This document shows, in pieces, positions 41,263 through 50,672 of a stretch of 64,000 bases of DNA (the stretch's first letter is position 1; each line of letters starts with the position of its first letter). The position numbers and the translations under genes are program-made. The notes under the pieces were generated by a model. It ran no database searches, was not told the DNA's origin, and saw only the letters and a program-made list of their open reading frames with translations. This DNA is from Sphingobium sp. HWE2-09 (GTDB lineage: Bacteria; Pseudomonadota; Alphaproteobacteria; Sphingomonadales; Sphingomonadaceae). The stretch spans positions 1,612,001 through 1,676,000 of the forward strand of contig NZ_JAYKZX010000003.1 in NCBI RefSeq assembly GCF_035989265.1, read 5' to 3'.

Positions 41263-42959
41263 AGGCGATATATCTCGCGACCATCGCCGCGCTCACCCTT
41301 CCCTTCCCCGCTTATGCCAGCGGCGTGGTCGACAATGTCAACGGAATCGCGCTGGACCCCAGCGGCAAGGTGGTTCGCTTCGGCGCGCTGCTGATCGACG
41401 ATGACGGCAAGGTCGAAAAGCTGCTGCCGGGCCGCTATCAGGAACCGGAATATAAGCCCAAGAAGCCGAAAAAGGGCCAACCGTGGCCCGAACAGCCCAA
41501 AGCGCCGAGTTTCAAGCTGGATGGCGGCGGCAAGACGCTGATCCCAGGCCTGATCGACGCGCATGGCCATGTGATGGGCTATGGCCTGTCGCTCATCACG
41601 CTGGACCTGTCGGACACGCGGTCGCTGGCGGAGGCGCAGGCGAAGATCCGCGCCTATGCGCAGGCCAATGAAGGCCGCAAATGGATCATCGGCACCGGCT
41701 GGAACCAGGAAAAATGGGGCTTGGGCCGCTTCCCCACCGCCGCCGAACTGGACGCGGCCGTCGGCGACATCCCGGTCTGGTTGGAGCGGGTGGATGGCCA
41801 TGCGGGCTGGGCCAATAGCGCCGCGATCCGCGTGGCGGGCGTCACCGCCGCGACCAAGGCGCCGATGGGCGGGCGGATAGAGATAGCGGCGGGCAAGCCG
41901 TCGGGCGTCTTCATCGACAAGGCGATGGACCTCATTCAGAAGGTCACGCCGCCCCCCGCCCCCAAGGATCGCGACATCGCACTGGAAAAGGCGCAGCGCG
42001 CGCTGCTGTCGATGGGCATCACCGGCATCGCCGACATGGGCACCAGTATCGAGGATTGGCAGGCGTTCCGCCGCTCCGCCGATCGCGGCGCGCTGCGCGT
42101 GCGGATCATGTCCTACGCCTATGGCATCGACAATATGGTGCTGATCGCCGGGCCGGAACCCACGCCCTGGCTCTATGACGATCATCTGCGCATGGGCGGC
42201 GTCAAGCTGGTGCTGGACGGGGCGCTGGGGTCGCGCGGCGCATGGCTGCGCGCCGACTATGCCGATGCGCCGGGCCAGCGCGGCCTGCCGATGATCGCAG
42301 ACACGCAGTTGCGCAACACTATGAGCCGCGCGGCGATGGATAATTTCCAGGTCGCCGTCCACGCCATCGGCGACGCGGCCAATCACGAATTGCTGAACGC
42401 GATCGAGGAACTGAACGACACCTATAAGGGCGACCGGCGCTGGCGCGTGGAACATGCGCAGATCGTGACGCCGACCGACCTGCCGCGTTTCGGACCGCTA
42501 GGTGCGATCGCGTCGATGCAACCCGTTCACGAGGCGTCCGATTGGCGCATGGCGACCACGCGGCTGGGCGAAGCGCGGCTGAACGGCGCCTATGCATGGA
42601 AGGCGATGCTGGACAACAGGGTGCCGCTTGCCTTCGGCTCCGACGTGCCGGTGGAAAGCCCCAATCCTTTCGCAGGTATCGCCGTCGCAATGAGCCGCGA
42701 GGATGCCAATGGCGAACCCGCGGGCGGCTGGATGCCCGAACAAAGGGTCAGCTTCGACGCCGCGCTGGACGGCTTCACCCGCCAGGCGGCCTATGCCGGG
42801 TTCGCGGAAAAGAAGTTCGGCAGCCTAGTCCCCGGCCAGCGCGCCGACTTCCTGTTGATCGACCGCGACATCGCATCCGCGCGCCCCGCCGACATCCGCC
42901 AGACGCAGGTGCTGGAAACCTGGATCGGCGGCAAGCGGGTTTATGTGAAGGGGCAGTAA
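41259..42959 (+). CDS. Exported amidohydrolase (amidohydrolase 3, YtcJ-like)
   Basis: The product is 566 residues with a signal peptide (MKAIYLATIAALTLPFPAYA-S). The metal site of the amidohydrolase barrel is seen as IDAHGHVMG (HxH). Later His residues follow in VAVHAIGDAAN and VEHAQIV, with the Asp in FGSDVPVESPNP. WLERVDGHAGWAN is typical of the YtcJ group. The physiological substrate is unknown; imides, N-acyl amino acids and similar compounds are known for relatives. A Lys/Pro-rich insert (PKKPKKGQPWPEQPK) sits before the barrel. It is coupled to the dehydrogenase gene by a 4-base overlap. Confidence 0.9.
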   Translation: MKAIYLATIAALTLPFPAYASGVVDNVNGIALDPSGKVVRFGALLIDDDGKVEKLLPGRYQEPEYKPKKPKKGQPWPEQPKAPSFKLDGGGKTLIPGLIDAHGHVMGYGLSLITLDLSDTRSLAEAQAKIRAYAQANEGRKWIIGTGWNQEKWGLGRFPTAAELDAAVGDIPVWLERVDGHAGWANSAAIRVAGVTAATKAPMGGRIEIAAGKPSGVFIDKAMDLIQKVTPPPAPKDRDIALEKAQRALLSMGITGIADMGTSIEDWQAFRRSADRGALRVRIMSYAYGIDNMVLIAGPEPTPWLYDDHLRMGGVKLVLDGALGSRGAWLRADYADAPGQRGLPMIADTQLRNTMSRAAMDNFQVAVHAIGDAANHELLNAIEELNDTYKGDRRWRVEHAQIVTPTDLPRFGPLGAIASMQPVHEASDWRMATTRLGEARLNGAYAWKAMLDNRVPLAFGSDVPVESPNPFAGIAVAMSREDANGEPAGGWMPEQRVSFDAALDGFTRQAAYAGFAEKKFGSLVPGQRADFLLIDRDIASARPADIRQTQVLETWIGGKRVYVKGQ

Positions 42960-43037
42960 GCAGGCACAATTTACAAAGCGCATTTCGTGATGCTGAACGT
43001 GTCGAACTGCGCGATGACTACGTGATAGCGCCACAAC

Positions 43038-43103
43038 GTTCCCCGGCGCAGGCCGGGGTCCAGTTGATAGCGTGGAACTGGGCCCCGGCCTGCGCCGGGG
43101 AAC
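43038..43103. repeat. Dispersed 66-base inverted repeat, copy 1
   Basis: Two 28-base arms beginning GTTCCCCGGCGCAGGCCGGG are inverted complements with one mismatch around a 10-base centre. The copy at 47833-47899 is nearly identical, including the centre GCGTGGAA. It lies in the 220-base gap between the convergent amidohydrolase and glycosyltransferase genes. It could act as a bidirectional terminator or be a REP-like mobile palindrome. The rest of the gap shows no gene. Confidence 0.85.
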
Positions 43104-43179
43104 AACCCGTTATGAGTTTCGGTCAATGCAGCTTGGTAGAAACCAAGAGAACGAACAGGATCGAGCAAGCATCCGCCCT

Positions 43180-44310
43180 TCAACGCGATTGCGCAGGATT
43201 CCACACCGTCACGGTTTGCCCCGTCATGGCCTTGGCGACGCCCTGCAATGTCGCGGTATAGGCGATCAGCACATCGACCAAGGCGGCGAAGGGGCCGCTC
43301 TTCGCCCGTACGCCGATCCAGATGACCAGCGCCGCGCCCAACGCCCCTGCCAGATAGAGCGCAGGCGACAGCCGCATCGCCAGCGCCCCGGCCGCCACCG
43401 CGCCGATCAGGATGAACAGCCCACCGAACCAACGGACGATCTTGCGCGACGCATATTTGAACTGGTCGACCGCCGCCATCCGCCGCAATTGTGGGCGCAG
43501 ATGGGCATGGGTGTGCCAGGCGCGCGCGGCGATCCGCACCTTGCGCCGATATTCGTCCTTGCGCGCCGTCACCAAGCGCTCCCGCGCAATGACGTCCTTC
43601 GCCTTCACCAGCCGCTTGCCCGCAAACACGACTGCCATCGACACGGTCAGGTCATCCAGCACGCTGTCGGGGAAATCGGGATAAAGGCTGCGCCGGATCG
43701 AAAAGATCGAGCCATCTGCGCCGAGCACATTGCCGGTGCGTGATTCCTCGTCCTTCAACTTTTCCTCGATCCGCCAATAAAGCGACCCGACCGAGGCGGT
43801 CGCGCTATCCTCCGCACCGATATAATGGAGCGACCCCAAGACGCCGCCCACGCCCGGATCGGCATAGCGCGCCAGCAGATTGTCGATCGCTTGCGGGTCC
43901 AGCAGCACGTTGGCATCGGTGAAGATCAGCACCTCGCCCCGTGCACGGCCGGCCAATTGCTTCATCCCATGCGCCTTGCCGCTGCGCCCCGGCCCCCGCA
44001 CCAGCGTCACCAGATCGCCTTGACGCTCGATCAGATCGCCGGTGCCGTCCGACGATCCATCATCGAAGGCGAGTATCTCCAGCCCCGGATGCCGATCTTT
44101 CAGCATCGCCAGATTGGCAAGTTTCTCCGGCATCGCCGCCGCCTCATTATAGGCGCAGAATAGCAAGGACGCGCTGGGCATCGGACCGCCGATCGGCGCT
44201 TCAGCCACGGTCGGCAACAAGCGCAGGATCAAGGGATAAAATAGAAACGGCCACGCCACCGCCACCAGGCAGAGCAGCAGCACGACGCCAAGGATCAGGT
44301 TCGTCGCCAT
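43180..44310 (-). CDS. Family 2 glycosyltransferase, membrane-bound, exopolysaccharide locus
   Basis: The product is 376 residues. One N-terminal membrane segment leads into a GT-A domain: ASLLFCAYNEAAAM, ILAFDDGSSDGTGDL, then the DxD-like FTDANVLLD. Further motifs are VLGADGSIFSIRRSLYP and the processive-type ERLVTARKDEYRRKVRIAAR. Two or three C-terminal membrane segments follow. This is the arrangement of polysaccharide-building inverting glycosyltransferases. It lies 3 bases downstream of the sugar-transferase gene, so it probably adds a residue to the lipid-linked repeat unit begun by that enzyme. Confidence 0.88.
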   Translation of the reverse strand: MATNLILGVVLLLCLVAVAWPFLFYPLILRLLPTVAEAPIGGPMPSASLLFCAYNEAAAMPEKLANLAMLKDRHPGLEILAFDDGSSDGTGDLIERQGDLVTLVRGPGRSGKAHGMKQLAGRARGEVLIFTDANVLLDPQAIDNLLARYADPGVGGVLGSLHYIGAEDSATASVGSLYWRIEEKLKDEESRTGNVLGADGSIFSIRRSLYPDFPDSVLDDLTVSMAVVFAGKRLVKAKDVIARERLVTARKDEYRRKVRIAARAWHTHAHLRPQLRRMAAVDQFKYASRKIVRWFGGLFILIGAVAAGALAMRLSPALYLAGALGAALVIWIGVRAKSGPFAALVDVLIAYTATLQGVAKAMTGQTVTVWNPAQSR

Positions 44311-44313
44311 CGC

Positions 44314-45663
44314 TCAATAGGCCTTGTGATGGACCAGCACGCCCAGCGTCGCAAAGATGATCCGCAGGTCGCGCCACACCGACCAGTCGCTGACATATTC
44401 CAGGTCGGACTGAAGCCGGTCGATCAGATCCTGATGATGGTCGGTGGAGCCACGATGGCCGCGCACCTGCGCCAGTCCGGTCATGCCCGGCTTGATGCAA
44501 TGCCGCGCCCAGTATCGCGCATCGACCTCCCAATAGAGGCTGTCGCCCGCCTTGGCGGCGGCGGCGTGCGGGCGTGGGCCGACGATGCTCATGTCACCCT
44601 TCAACACGTTGAACAGTTGGGGCAGTTCATCGATGCTGGTCTTGCGCAGGAAAGCGCCGACCTTCGTCACCCGGTCATCGTCACGCCGGGTCAGCGTCGC
44701 CGCCTTATGATCGCTCGCCTCGCTGCGCATCGAGCGGAATTTATAGATGGCAAAGGACCGGGCGTCCTTGCCGATACGCGGCTGGCGGAACAGCGCCGGA
44801 CCGGGGCTGGTCAACCGCACCGCAATCGCCGCGCCGATCAGGATCGGCGACAAGAGGATGGTGGCGAGCGTCGCGACGATGAGGTCGAACAGCCGCTTGA
44901 TCAGCCGATCGCGGAAATGCAGCGGACCGCCCGCGACGATGATCGTGGGCTGGCCGTCAAACTCATCGATCCGCGCCGGGGCGAAGCGAAGCAATTCGGG
45001 CACGACGATCTCGCCCCGCGCGGACAACGACTTGAGCGCCGCCGACCAGTCCGCCATCCGATCGAGCGGACAGGCGACGATCACCCGCTCCGCCATCCCC
45101 ACCACCGCGGCGAGCCGCGCCGCCATGTCGGCGTCATGCCGTTCGGGATGGAGGTTTGCGGCATCGGCGTCGATGACATCCATATGCGGGCCGACGGTGA
45201 TCGACACCCCATCCAGGATCACGGCGGTCAGATGCGGCACATCGCCCAGCAGGGCGACCGCCAGCCGCGCGACCGCGACACGCACCAGCGCCACCGCCAC
45301 CGCGCCCAGCGCCAGACCGGTGATGAACGTCAGACGCGACAATTGCTCGGCAATCTTGCCCAGATAAACGATCAGCAGCATCAGCAGCGCCGCCTGCGCC
45401 AGCGCCCAGAGCGCCCGCACGACGCCGCGCCGCACCCGCTCCAGCGTATTGATGCCATAGGCACCGCCCTGCACAGCGAGCAGCGCATAGAGCGGCGCGA
45501 TCATGGCAAACATGACGAGGCCGTGCGGCTTGCCCGGCTCACCCCAGAACGCGCCCAGCACGAACCAGTTCGCCACCAGGAACGCCGCGAACAATCCCGC
45601 CATGTCCCCCGCCAGACACAGCGCATAGAGCCGTAATCGAACGATTTCCTTGGAGACTGTCAC
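44314..45663 (-). CDS. Polyprenyl-phosphate sugar-1-phosphate transferase (WcaJ/EpsL type)
   Basis: The enzyme starts repeat-unit synthesis by moving a sugar-1-phosphate from a nucleotide sugar to undecaprenyl phosphate. The product is 449 residues from GTG 45663; an upstream TTG at 45720 is less likely. About five N-terminal hydrophobic segments precede a C-terminal catalytic domain. That domain starts [20 protein letters not shown] and contains [20 protein letters not shown] and [20 protein letters not shown], then SIVGPRPH. These are the standard bacterial sugar transferase motifs. The sugar is not deducible. Confidence 0.9.
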   Translation of the reverse strand: MTVSKEIVRLRLYALCLAGDMAGLFAAFLVANWFVLGAFWGEPGKPHGLVMFAMIAPLYALLAVQGGAYGINTLERVRRGVVRALWALAQAALLMLLIVYLGKIAEQLSRLTFITGLALGAVAVALVRVAVARLAVALLGDVPHLTAVILDGVSITVGPHMDVIDADAANLHPERHDADMAARLAAVVGMAERVIVACPLDRMADWSAALKSLSARGEIVVPELLRFAPARIDEFDGQPTIIVAGGPLHFRDRLIKRLFDLIVATLATILLSPILIGAAIAVRLTSPGPALFRQPRIGKDARSFAIYKFRSMRSEASDHKAATLTRRDDDRVTKVGAFLRKTSIDELPQLFNVLKGDMSIVGPRPHAAAAKAGDSLYWEVDARYWARHCIKPGMTGLAQVRGHRGSTDHHQDLIDRLQSDLEYVSDWSVWRDLRIIFATLGVLVHHKAY

Positions 45664-45745
45664 TGGTGCGCCCTGCTTATCGCCATGCGTCCCGTTGGCA
45701 CCGGCAGGCGCGGGTTGCAAGGGGTTCGCGCCTCGCCTCCAACCT

Positions 45746-45841
45746 CCGTTTGGGCTGAGCGAAGTCGAAGCCCATCACAGAGCGAAGCGAAGTGTCTCGC
45801 TCCGCTCGACCAAGCCCTTCGACTTCGCTCAGGGCGAACGG
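45746..45841. repeat. Nested inverted-repeat element of sphingomonad type
   Basis: The outer arms are about 28 bases each and inverted: CCGTTTGGGCTGAGCGAAGT onward from 45746 and the stretch ending TCGCTCAGGGCGAACGG at 45841. An inner pair, GAGCGAAGCGA and TCGCTCCGCTC, forms a second hairpin with one mismatch. From general familiarity, sequences like CTTCGACTTCGCTCAGGGC are very frequent between genes of sphingomonads; that is background knowledge, not a search. It fills most of the gap between the sugar-transferase start and the asnB stop. Confidence 0.8.
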
Positions 45842-45848
45842 TTTGCTG

Positions 45849-47744
45849 CTACGCTCCAAACAGCCGCGTCAGCGATTTGTCCAGCATCAGCAATTGCCAC
45901 AACAGCCGCCCATGATCGGACACGCCCGACCGATGGTCTGCCGCGACCTTCGCCAGCATCCGGGTGTCGAACCAGTCCGTCTTCGCCAGCGCCGATCCGC
46001 CCGCAATCGCCGTCGCTTCGCCCGCCAGCGCACCGCGGAACCAGGCGCTGATCGGGGTCACGAAGCCCATTTTCTGGCGATAGAGAATGTCCTGCGGCAG
46101 GAACGGCTCCATCGCCTTCTTCATGATATATTTGCCGCTATTGCCGCGAATGCGCTGTGCCACCGGCAAGCGCGCGGCGAACTCCACCAGCCGATGGTCC
46201 AGCAACGGCTCGCGCGCTTCCAAACTGACGGCCATGCTCATCCGGTCGGTCTTGGTCAGGATGTCGCCGGGCAGCCAGATGCGGATATCGGCATATTGCG
46301 CCCGGTCCAACGCGTCGCGCGCGGGCGCGTCGGCCATCGCCTTGATATAGCGGTCCTCGGCGCGATAGGCGCCAAGGCGACCCTTCATCTCCTGGCTGAA
46401 CAGACGTTGACGCAAAGCGTGCGGCGTCACGCCCACCGACGCGGCATAGGCTTCCCCGCCCTCGCCCGCCAGTTCCAGCAGCGTCGACTTGGCCCGCAAC
46501 GCGCGCGGCGCCCAGTCCGCCTTGGGATAATATTTGCCCAGCGTCCCGAACACAGGCTGGCGCACCGACGCGGGGATCAGCGACCGAAACCGTTCCCCCT
46601 GCATCTGGAAGCGGTGGCGACGGTAACCCGCGAATGCCTCGTCCGCGCCATCGCCCGACAGCGCCACCGTCACCTGCTCGCGCGCCAGCTCGCACACGCG
46701 GAAGGTCGGCAGGGCGGATGGGTCAGCAAAAGGCTCGTCGAAATGGAAGGCCAGCCGGTCGATCAGCTCGAAATCGTCGGGCGATACGATGCGGGTGCGA
46801 TGATCGGTGGCGAAGCGGCGGGCGATGCGATCGGCAAAGGCGGTTTCATCGAGCGCCGCGACATCGAAACCGATGGTGCAGGTCTTGACCGCCTGGCGCG
46901 ACGCCTCTGCCATCAAAGCGACCACGCTGCTACTGTCCACACCCCCCGACAGGAACGCGCCCAGCGGCACGTCCGCCACCATGCGCGATCGCACCGCCTG
47001 CCGCATCAGCGCGACCAGTTCTTCCTCCAGCGCCTCGGGCTTCGCCTTGGTCCGGTCGGCGAAGCTGACGTCCCAATAGCGCTGCGGCTGCGGCAAGGGC
47101 CGCCCACGCACCAAGCGCAATGTCTCCCCCGCACCCAGCTTGCGCACGCCCGCCACCAGACAGGCGTCGTCGGGGACATAGCCATAGGCCATATAATCCT
47201 CGACCGCGCTCAGGTCCGGCGCGCGGCGCAGCAAAGGATGCGCCAGCAGGCTCTTCAACTCCGATCCGAAGATCAGGCTGCCGTCGGACAGCAGCGCATA
47301 ATGAAGCGGCTTGACCCCCATACGGTCGCGCACCAGCCACAATGCCTGCGCCCGCGCGTCGAACAAGGCGAAGGCGAACATGCCGTTGAACCGCTGGACG
47401 CACTCTTCGCCCCATTGGCGATAGCCATGCAGGATGACTTCGGTGTCGCTATGCGTGCGAAAGACATGGCCCTTCGCCTCCAATTCCGCGCGCACTTCAG
47501 CGAAATTATAGATTTCGCCGTTGAAGACGACGGCCAGGCTTTCGTCGTCGGTCAGCATCGGCTGCGCGCCGGATTCCAGGTCGATGATCGACAGGCGCAA
47601 ATGGCCGAGGCCTACACCAGGCGCGGTCCAGATGCCGCTGCCGTCCGGCCCGCGATGCGGCATGGCGTCCAGCATCGCGCGCACCCGCGCCGGGTCCACG
47701 GGCTTGGCCGTTTCGAGATGGAAGATGCCCGCAATGCCGCACAT
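45849..47744 (-). CDS. asnB: AsnB-like amidotransferase of the XrtA exopolysaccharide system
   Basis: The product is 631 residues. Met-Cys2 (MCGIAGIFHLE) exposes the class II glutaminase nucleophile after Met removal. NGEIYNFAEVR and RGPDG complete that domain. The synthetase domain has the ATP pyrophosphatase loop FLSGGVDSSS, then LSGDGADEAFAGY and LPGDILTKTDRMSM. It is the asparagine-synthetase-like type found with exosortase A clusters, where it probably amidates a sugar acid of the polymer rather than making free asparagine. Family length is normal. Confidence 0.92.
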   Translation of the reverse strand: MCGIAGIFHLETAKPVDPARVRAMLDAMPHRGPDGSGIWTAPGVGLGHLRLSIIDLESGAQPMLTDDESLAVVFNGEIYNFAEVRAELEAKGHVFRTHSDTEVILHGYRQWGEECVQRFNGMFAFALFDARAQALWLVRDRMGVKPLHYALLSDGSLIFGSELKSLLAHPLLRRAPDLSAVEDYMAYGYVPDDACLVAGVRKLGAGETLRLVRGRPLPQPQRYWDVSFADRTKAKPEALEEELVALMRQAVRSRMVADVPLGAFLSGGVDSSSVVALMAEASRQAVKTCTIGFDVAALDETAFADRIARRFATDHRTRIVSPDDFELIDRLAFHFDEPFADPSALPTFRVCELAREQVTVALSGDGADEAFAGYRRHRFQMQGERFRSLIPASVRQPVFGTLGKYYPKADWAPRALRAKSTLLELAGEGGEAYAASVGVTPHALRQRLFSQEMKGRLGAYRAEDRYIKAMADAPARDALDRAQYADIRIWLPGDILTKTDRMSMAVSLEAREPLLDHRLVEFAARLPVAQRIRGNSGKYIMKKAMEPFLPQDILYRQKMGFVTPISAWFRGALAGEATAIAGGSALAKTDWFDTRMLAKVAADHRSGVSDHGRLLWQLLMLDKSLTRLFGA

Positions 47745-47832
47745 GTTCTGGCCTTTAATGGATCGCCCGGCAAATCATACCCCGTTCGGGCTGTGGGATA
47801 ACGTCAAAGCGGGCCGATAGTGACATGACACT

Positions 47833-47899
47833 GTTCCCCGGCGCAGGCCGGGGTCCAGTCCAGAGCGTGGAAACTGGCCCCCGGCCTGCGCCGGGGAAC
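47833..47899. repeat. Dispersed 67-base inverted repeat, copy 2
   Basis: Two 27-base arms starting GTTCCCCGGCGCAGGCCGGG are inverted complements with one mismatch. The sequence matches the element at 43038-43103 almost base for base, with small changes at the centre (CAGTCCAGAGCGTGGAAACT). It lies in the 169-base gap between the xrtA stop and the asnB start, both minus-strand genes, so here it is not simply a convergent terminator. Confidence 0.85.
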
Positions 47900-47913
47900 C
47901 GCTGAGACATTCC

Positions 47914-49449
47914 TTATCGGATGCCGACGCTGCGGTCAGCCAAAAGCTGCACGCTGCCAAGATCGGTCAGGAACGCTCCGATAGCCGCGTCGGACGATCG
48001 CCCTTCGCTGTCTTCCGCCGACACCAATATCGCGACGGCGCGCTGGTCCTGCCCCAACAGCCGCGCCTTCATCGTCGCCAGCTTGATGGCAGGCCTGCTG
48101 CCGGACGGCGCGCCGTCACCGACGCGATAGAAGCTGACCACATGGCGCACCACCGGGCCGGGCGCGGTGATCTGCTCACCCCGGGCGTCAGCGGGCGCGC
48201 GGGCGGGCGACGACCACACCCATTCGCTGTCCGGGTCGGCCGCACCCTGGCCGAACCCGACCAATTCGCGCCCTTCGTCCTGATAGTCATAGGCGGCGAT
48301 GGCGAGGTCCACGACCTGCCCCTGCCCGCTGCGATAGCGCCCGATCACGAAATGATCCGCGCCATCGAAGCGCGGCGTCCACGGATAAGCCTGCCGCGCG
48401 TCGGTCCGGGTCCAGCCCTGCACCGCAGGCAGGCGCAGCACCGGCGGCAAAGGATCGGCGGCAGCGGCGGTGGCGGCGAGCCAGAGCGGCGCGGCGACGA
48501 TCATCGCCAGCGCCCCGCCCGCCATTGTCCCCGCGTTGGACGGCGCCCGCACCGCTCCTTGCAGCGCACGCGGATCGAACCACGGATCGCCCGGCTTGCG
48601 ATCGAAGAAGGGCCAAGCCGCGGCCATCACTACGATCATCACGATCGCGAAGAAAACCCAGCCATAGACGACATGATCGAAGCCCACGGCGGCATCCACG
48701 GTCGTCAGATGCGCGACCAATATGGTGGCAAAGGCACGCACCCCGTTCGCCAGCACCGACAGGCTCAGCGCGCCGGTGAGAAATACCGCCCGGCGCGACC
48801 AGCTTTTGAAACAGACATTGCAGACCAAGGTGCCATAGGCGGTCATCGCGATCAGGAACTTCGCCCCCGAACAGGCTTCCGCCACCTCGAAATAGCCGGT
48901 CGGCGTGGTGATGAAGATGCCCTCCATATGCGCGGGCACCCCTGACAGATCGAGCAGCAGCATCGCCAGCCGCGCCGTCACCAGTTGCAACGGCGGCACG
49001 ATCTCCTCACCGAAAGGCACCATGAAGAAGGCGTAGAAGAGCGGAAAGAGCAGCGCCCGCGCCACCGCCGGGCCGAGCAGCGCGATGGTCGCGCCCTGCA
49101 ACATGACGATCAGCGCGCCATGGCGGACCATCGCCACTCCCGCCGACGCGCCCAGCAACCAGGCAAAGGCGCCCAGCCCCAGCCAGACCAGCCCCGGCCC
49201 CCAGGCGACCGGCTCCAATTGGCGCAATCCCGGCAGGCGTTGCTGCACCAGCCAGGCGATGAGGAAGGGAATGAACAGGCAATGGCCGAAGGTGGAGGCG
49301 TTCCACCAGATCGATACCATGGTCTTCACATCGGCGAAAAACAGCGACAATATCGCGAAGGCGACGATCGCCAGCGCGATCAGATGCCCGCGCCAGCCGG
49401 TCAGGTCCGTCAGCGGCAACCGCTCCATCGGGATTGCGCGATCGCTCAT
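47914..49449 (-). CDS. xrtA: Exosortase A fused to an EpsI domain
   Basis: Exosortases are membrane transpeptidase-like enzymes that process PEP-CTERM proteins. The 511-residue product has about eight membrane segments with the catalytic set Cys193 (EACSGAKF), Arg238 (LANGVRAF) and His259 (DHVVYGWVFF). From about residue 310 a final membrane segment leads to a periplasmic EpsI/DUF3485-type domain (LPAVQGWTRTDARQAYPWTP onward). This fusion is the usual XrtA form. ATG overlaps the upstream glycosyltransferase stop by 4 bases. Confidence 0.94.
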   Translation of the reverse strand: MSDRAIPMERLPLTDLTGWRGHLIALAIVAFAILSLFFADVKTMVSIWWNASTFGHCLFIPFLIAWLVQQRLPGLRQLEPVAWGPGLVWLGLGAFAWLLGASAGVAMVRHGALIVMLQGATIALLGPAVARALLFPLFYAFFMVPFGEEIVPPLQLVTARLAMLLLDLSGVPAHMEGIFITTPTGYFEVAEACSGAKFLIAMTAYGTLVCNVCFKSWSRRAVFLTGALSLSVLANGVRAFATILVAHLTTVDAAVGFDHVVYGWVFFAIVMIVVMAAAWPFFDRKPGDPWFDPRALQGAVRAPSNAGTMAGGALAMIVAAPLWLAATAAAADPLPPVLRLPAVQGWTRTDARQAYPWTPRFDGADHFVIGRYRSGQGQVVDLAIAAYDYQDEGRELVGFGQGAADPDSEWVWSSPARAPADARGEQITAPGPVVRHVVSFYRVGDGAPSGSRPAIKLATMKARLLGQDQRAVAILVSAEDSEGRSSDAAIGAFLTDLGSVQLLADRSVGIR

Positions 49450-50672
49450 GCCGCCTGTATCGCCCCCGATGCCGATCCGAACAGCAGTTCAGGCAGATTG
49501 CCCAGCGTCGCCGACCAGCGATAGCGCGCCTCCATACGTGCACGCGCGGCCATGCCCAGCCGCACGGCCTTTGCCGGATCGGCCAGCAGCGCGACGATCT
49601 TCGCCGCTTCCTCCGCCGGATTGGCGGCGACCAGCAAATGCGCCTCATCGGTCGCGTCGATGCCCTCGGCGGCTTGGGGCGACGCGACGACGGGACGCGC
49701 CATCGCCATCGCCTCCAGCACCTTGTTCTGGATGCCGCGCGCGATGCGGAGCGGCGCGACGACGACATCCGCCGCCGCCAGCCAGCCGCGCACGTCGGGC
49801 ACGCCGCCCGTCACGATCACGCCCGGCAAGTCAGCCAGCGCTGCCACCGCCTTGGCCGGATTACGCCCGACGATCGCGAAGCGCGCGTCGGGATGGACGG
49901 CGCGGATGGCTGGCAATGTCTGGCGCGCGAAACTCTCGACTGCCTCGACATTGGGCCGATAATCCATCTGCCCGGTGAATACGAGCAATGGCCCCTCTCC
50001 CCGCTCGATCGCCGGGAAACTGGCCGCCGGATCGAAATAGTCGAGCGCCACGCCATTTTCGATCGCCACCACCCGATCCGAACCAAGGCCGCAGGCATCG
50101 CGGAACAGCGCCGCTTCCGCCTCGCTGACGAAACTGCTGACGTCCGCCCGCGCGGCGGTCGCACGCTCGAAATCAAGCAGCACCCGCCCTTCGCGCCGGT
50201 TGATCCAGCCCATCGGTCCCGCACCTTGCGCGCCATAGGCCGCATATTTGGCGGAATCGAAATCCACGAAATCCATCAGGAAGCGCACGCCCGCCGGAAG
50301 GACCGGCACGAAATGCGCCATCTGCGCCGAATAGGCGACGACGGCGCGGATCGGCCGCTCCGCCAGCGTCTGCGCGACCCAGCGATGCAGGTCGGGATGA
50401 TCGAACAGCGACACCAACAAAGACTGCCGCTTCGCCAGCCCGGTCAGCCCGGCGACGACCCTTGACCGGTCGCGCAGCAGCACGCACTGGCTGGCGCTCA
50501 CCTGCGCCATCTCGTCTGCAAAGCCCTGGTCGCGATCATCGTCGGCAAAGCAACCGACATGCACCGGCGCCATCTCCGCCAGCCGCTTGAGCAGATGATA
50601 GGAGCGAATCTTGTCGCCCCGATCCGGCGGAAAGGGGATGCGGTGGCATAGGAACAGGATGTCACCGCTCAT
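49446..50672 (-). CDS. GT4-type glycosyltransferase of the XrtA system (stp1-like)
   Basis: The product is 408 residues. It starts MSGDILFLCHRIPFPPDRGD with the nearby KIRSYHLLKRL, the signature of the sugar transferases described with exosortase A loci. The C-terminal half holds the GT-B donor site: LVFTGQMDYRPNVEAV, VGRNPA, then PLRIARGIQNKVLEAMAMAR with the conserved Glu. It should retain anomeric configuration and use a nucleotide sugar. ATG 50672 overlaps the FemAB stop (ATGA), and its own stop overlaps xrtA. Confidence 0.92.
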   Translation of the reverse strand: MSGDILFLCHRIPFPPDRGDKIRSYHLLKRLAEMAPVHVGCFADDDRDQGFADEMAQVSASQCVLLRDRSRVVAGLTGLAKRQSLLVSLFDHPDLHRWVAQTLAERPIRAVVAYSAQMAHFVPVLPAGVRFLMDFVDFDSAKYAAYGAQGAGPMGWINRREGRVLLDFERATAARADVSSFVSEAEAALFRDACGLGSDRVVAIENGVALDYFDPAASFPAIERGEGPLLVFTGQMDYRPNVEAVESFARQTLPAIRAVHPDARFAIVGRNPAKAVAALADLPGVIVTGGVPDVRGWLAAADVVVAPLRIARGIQNKVLEAMAMARPVVASPQAAEGIDATDEAHLLVAANPAEEAAKIVALLADPAKAVRLGMAARARMEARYRWSATLGNLPELLFGSASGAIQAA

